This document shows positions 43,179 to 52,990 of a DNA stretch of 52,990 nt, in pieces. The DNA is from Chromera velia (lineage: Eukaryota > Sar > Chromeraceae): NCBI GenBank assembly GCA_018398765.1, contig JAHBMJ010005693.1, positions 1 to 52,990 on the forward strand, given 5' to 3'. The stretch's first letter is position 1. The number at the start of each line of letters is the position of its first letter. The position numbers and the translations under genes were made by a program. The notes below the pieces were generated by a model. It was not told the DNA's origin, did no database searches, and was given only the letters and a program-made list of their open reading frames with translations.

Positions 43179-45169
43179 TCAATAATCAGAGGAATCAATG
43201 GATGGAAGCGAGATAGACGACGACGAGGAACGACGGTGCTTCTCTCTCTTCATCATGCTGGTCAAGCCAGACTCCAAAACGCCCTGCGTGGAAAATTTGG
43301 AGGCCGCGTCCCTCACGTGGGAGAGTGCGTGCGTCCAGTCGTCGTCACTCGGTGTCTCCAACGTGAACGTGCATGATTTCGATCCACTCTTCTCTCCTGT
43401 CCCTGTCCCTGTGATCAGAAACAGTGTCTCACCTCCCTGGTCTTTTGCGGCTTCCCTGAGATGGTCGGCCCCCGGGATCTGCGCGCGGCTTCTGGAGCCT
43501 TCTGGGGGAATCAGGGGCATGTCTTCTCTGGTCCACACGTTCAGCCTCTTTTCTCCCCCCTTCTTGCACGGGCGCTTGTGGACCAGGACCAGCACACGCA
43601 CTCCCGTCTCCAGCATCACACAGGTCAAGACCAGCGCGTCCCCTGTCTGGAATTTGGAGGATCCATGCAGCTTCTGGGCTTTCGATTCTTCGACAGCGTC
43701 CATTGAAAGGAGGGAGGAGTCGGAGGAATAAATGCTCTGGGGCATTTTGGAGTAAGAATGTGAAGGTTTTTTGGGAATCAACAGAGCGCGTTTGCCTTTC
43801 TTCTTCTTGTTCTTGTTCTTTTTCTCCTTGTTTCCCTTTCGCTTAGAAGGGGGAGTGTCGATCTCAGATTGTGAGGGGGTGTCATCGTCGAGATTCTCTG
43901 AGCTGGTCACAGAGACCGTGTCAGTGGAACGCCTTTTGGTTTTTTTCTTTTCTTCTTTTGCTTCCTCCTCGGCTTTTTTGGCATTCTCTTTTTCGTTTTC
44001 TTCTGCTGTGCTTTTCTCTTCTTTGGCTGTCACTTCTTTTTTCGCATTCTCCTTATCTGAATCGGACTCAGATGAAGATGAAGAGGACCCACTGCTGTCA
44101 TCGTGCTCGTCGATGGCATAGATCCACCTGCATGCAGAGGGAGAGAGGAGAGGGGGGAGCAAGGAAGCCGACAGAAAAGAACACATCGTCCTTTCATGCA
44201 AGAAAACGCCCCACGTCAGATGAAATCCTTTTCTGGCAGAGCAGGGAAAAGTGAGTCGGTAAGCAGACAGACACATGCAAGCAGAAGGAGAGTGGCGTGA
44301 TCAGGTGCGAACAACACAAGCAGAGACGCAAACAGGCACGGTGAGATGCAGAAAGTGTTACGCCCGAAAGGCACACTAGGGGGCTGTCCGTGATTTCGGT
44401 ACCCTTGCTTATATTTTTTGAGCACCTCTCCTGCAGATCTTCCATCCAGCCTTCGACTCCACCCTCGTACAAGCCTAGCCGTGTCTTCCTTTTCAAACCC
44501 CGTCCCCTGTCCCCCTTACCCTGCAAGTAGACGGAAGATGTTGAGCACTGGGCGTCCCTCTTTCATCCCAATCCCCCCCATTCCCACAGAGAAGACCCCA
44601 ATCATGAAGTCAATCACACCCGAGCCTCCCAGACGCACAGCAACCTGGCCCCGGAAAGCATCACCCCGTCCCAGAGGACCACCAGCAGCAGCCCACTCAA
44701 ACAAACCCTCCCCCCCTCCAAACATTGCCTTCGTGCACTCAGGTCCTGCAGAGAATTCTGACACTGCACTTTTACCGTACTGAAAGCACGTCGGGACACG
44801 GAGTGCTCCAACAAACACCAGCGGGTCGATGCTCAGCTCTTTGCACATGACCAGAAACGGGGTGCGTTTCCCATAAGGCAGTGTGAGGAGTGGTGAGCAC
44901 AGAGAGAGGTTTGGGTCGTCCACAGAGCACTCTTCTGATGCAGACGTGACCAGCCAGTCCAATAGGGCCTCAAAGACACTTGAAGGATATGGGAGGAAAA
45001 TCAAACCGTCCGCATTCTTCGTCACCTGGGGCCACCTCCCACTGAAGATGGCCTCCAGTTTCGTGTCTGGCAGGAGTGTCAGCACATGCCGAGGAGCTTC
45101 AAAGACCCGACCCAGACAGCTGAAACGGACCAGGTCGTCAGGGGACCCGCTGTCTTGTGGAGAAGTCAT
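43179..45169 (-). CDS. BTB/POZ (T1-like) domain protein, 2 exons
   Basis: Minus-strand exons are 45169-44520 (ATG to a GTAAGG donor) and 44127-43179 (TGCATGCAG acceptor to TGA), phase 2, about 532 residues. Near the N-terminus, VRFSCLGRVFEAPRHVLTLLPDTKLEAIFSGRWP and LIFLPYPSSVFEALLDWL match the BTB/tetramerisation fold found in KCTD-like proteins; such domains oligomerise or recruit partners such as cullin-3. A Gly-rich segment (VAVRLGGSGVIDFMIGVFSV) follows and runs across the splice site into WIYAIDEHDD. The second exon has a Ser/Asp/Glu tract, a long Lys/Glu-rich linker with several basic clusters that could act as nuclear signals, then a globular C-terminal part (GDALVLTCVMLETGVRVLVL, GETLFLITGTGTGEKSG, DDDWTHALSHVRDAAS) of unknown fold. 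In-frame sequence upstream of the chosen ATG does not look coding. Confidence 0.75.
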
Positions 45170-45769
45170 GGCACGGGCCCTGTCCAGAATTTTCTCACAG
45201 AGCACAACGCCCAACAGATGAAACCCCCTGTGTCTATGCAGATAAACCGATTTCCCACTTGAAGTGGTTGTTGGGCAAGACTCTGAGGTCTCTCTCTCCA
45301 TATATATGTGCATAGATTGTATACAGTAGTCACTGTACAGCGAGTGAACTGAACGATGGATTTGAACACTGTTGAAGGTCAGACACTTGTATGCATGCGC
45401 TGGCGCAGCCTTAATTAATTGTGTCTTTCTGCATGTGCATGGCCCCGGAAAGCGCTGTCGCTCTGTCGCCTTGCGGCAAAGGTCAGACACTTACAGAGCT
45501 GCAGGTACCCTTCATGTCCATTCCGTTTCTATCTCTTCAAGTCTCAGGAGATGGACCATACATTGGGCGTTAGATGAGAGTAACGTTTCACTCCACTCTA
45601 CTGTAAGTTGTCTGCTTGTGGGGTTTTCAACCTTTGATACTGACTCCTCTATTTGCCTCAGTGGGACTCCGGCTGCCGAGCTAATATTCGTTTCAACCGT
45701 CTACGCATCGAGTCGATTGAAAGAGGGGTCCAAGGAAGAAACGGGGTGTTCGACCAGTGAGACGGAAAG
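45170..45769. promoter_or_regulatory. Divergent promoter region of the BTB gene (-) and NVL (+)
   Basis: A 600-bp gap lies between two outward-reading start codons. It contains a repeated AAGGTCAGACACTT (45374 and 45478) and an ATATATATG stretch near 45300, none with assignable function. The role is inferred from position. Confidence 0.45.
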
Positions 45770-51969
<6,200 letters not shown>

Positions 51970-52894
51970 TCCCTCGGCGCAGCTCCCACATGCAATCTCT
52001 GGGCGGTGGTGACCGGCCTGACAGCGTGAACAAAATACCACAAGCAGGAGCCTAGGCAGGAGTATTGGCAGCATGAGAAGCTGAGACGGATCAAAGAGGC
52101 GTCATGTCTGGCAACTCTGACCCCGCCACCCCCGCTAGTCACCCAGCTATGAAGTCATCATTCCAATTATTTTTTATCACAAGTCATCATGATTCCTAGC
52201 ATGATTGCTGTTAATTGTCATTATACGGTCTCATATTCGTCATCAATGCACCGCTGCTCATAAGTCACGGTGGCTTAGTACATTTCTTTTAAATTTTCTT
52301 TTATCTCCACCTATATAATTAATATATTAATTTTTTTTTTCTGCTTTTTCAGTAGTCTAAATTTGTTCCTTACATTGTTAGTCGTAACATAAAGATTTAA
52401 ATAGTTTCATATAATTTTAACCTATGGCTGCATTGAAATGTTTTTTTTTTGGGGGGGGGGAGAAACAGGGTGAAAGCAAAAAAATGATTGGTTGAATTCA
52501 AAATGTAGTTAGGTTTGCTCTGCAAAAATGACCGCATTTTATACCAAAGAAGGTCACTTTTCATAACTTTAGAATTACAATGAGTTAGAAGCTGAAATTG
52601 TGGCTGTAAAGCCCCAGGTAAAGCCCTCTAATACAAACCTACTATTGCGGCGAAAGTCCTTTTTCTGTTCATGAAAGACAGTTCGACGATGCGGCATCGT
52701 TGTGGACGCCAGTTTGCCCTCAGCTGCTGCCCTGCCAGTGGAGCGCCCCCCTACACAGATGTCCGACCCGACCCAATCCGGTGTGCTAATGTACACCTGG
52801 AACAAATGAACCAGAGAGAAATGGAAAGTCATGCTGAGAACAAAAAGCCTTTCATGCGATACGTTTAAGCCCCTTCCAGCCTCAGGCTGACCAA
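51970..52894. other. 3' flank of NVL, AT-rich, no gene seen
   Basis: This probably holds the NVL 3' UTR. From about 52140 it becomes AT-rich with T, A and G homopolymers. No recognisable frame was found; short frames near 52600-52860 carry no motif. Confidence 0.5.
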
Positions 52895-52899
52895 CACAT

Positions 52900-52931
<32 letters not shown>

Positions 52932-52932
52932 G

Positions 52933-52989
<57 letters not shown>

Positions 52990-52990
52990 A
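52895..52990. repeat. Compound CA/CG/CT/CA microsatellite at the window end
   Basis: CA units with a CGCGCG interruption pass into (CT)n and then (CA)n, running to the last base of the window. Confidence 0.9.

Noticed and set aside
45430-45470. GGCCCCGGAAAGCGCTG resembling part of the element A LTR
   Set aside because: The match is limited to about a dozen bases and does not extend, so it is probably chance.

Overview
The window is nuclear DNA of a eukaryote with intron-rich genes. Introns are pyrimidine-rich on the sense strand, GT..AG, and 19 of the 26 acceptors I could place end in TGCAG. Microsatellites are abundant and there is a retrotransposon island with Ty1/copia elements. This combination fits a chromerid or related alveolate alga (Chromera velia-like). 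That placement is an inference from gene style, not from a marker gene.

Layout. (1) 1-5283, + strand: a nine-exon sugar-porter MFS transporter, 5' end outside the window. (2) 5284-9327: no host gene; a decayed repeat-flanked element (about 5637-8352) and AT-rich DNA. (3) 9328-11270, - strand: a four-exon microsomal glutathione S-transferase 3 (MAPEG) gene. (4) 12065-15008, + strand: a three-exon KH-domain RNA-binding protein, divergent from MGST3. (5) 15009-21640: about 6.6 kb in which I recognise no gene, rich in simple repeats. (6) 21640-42023: a mobile-element island holding copia element A (22245-28823, -), copia element B (29741-36064, +), a 998-bp hAT-like non-autonomous DNA transposon (36092-37089), a non-autonomous LTR element C (37350-40533, -) and a 1.4-kb TIR element with subterminal tandem repeats (40630-42023). 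(7) 43179-45169, - strand: a two-exon BTB-domain protein. (8) 45770-51969, + strand: a thirteen-exon NVL/Rix7 double AAA-ATPase of 60S ribosome assembly, divergent from the BTB gene. (9) 51970-52990: AT-rich DNA ending in a compound microsatellite.

The host genes have unrelated household functions (membrane transport, lipid-peroxide/glutathione chemistry, RNA binding, ribosome biogenesis) and show no operon logic. The most unusual material is in the mobile island. Copia element B keeps a ~4-kb pol frame with no frameshift but with ten in-frame nonsense codons, eight of them TAG, and its two 505-bp LTRs differ almost only by transitions. This points to a C-to-T driven inactivation process. Element A carries an assembly duplication around runs of N, an ATGA overlap between its two reading frames, and a pol frame that runs on into the LTR. 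Element C encodes a broken Thr/Ser-rich, adhesin-like frame instead of pol. No CRISPR array, tRNA or rRNA gene was seen.
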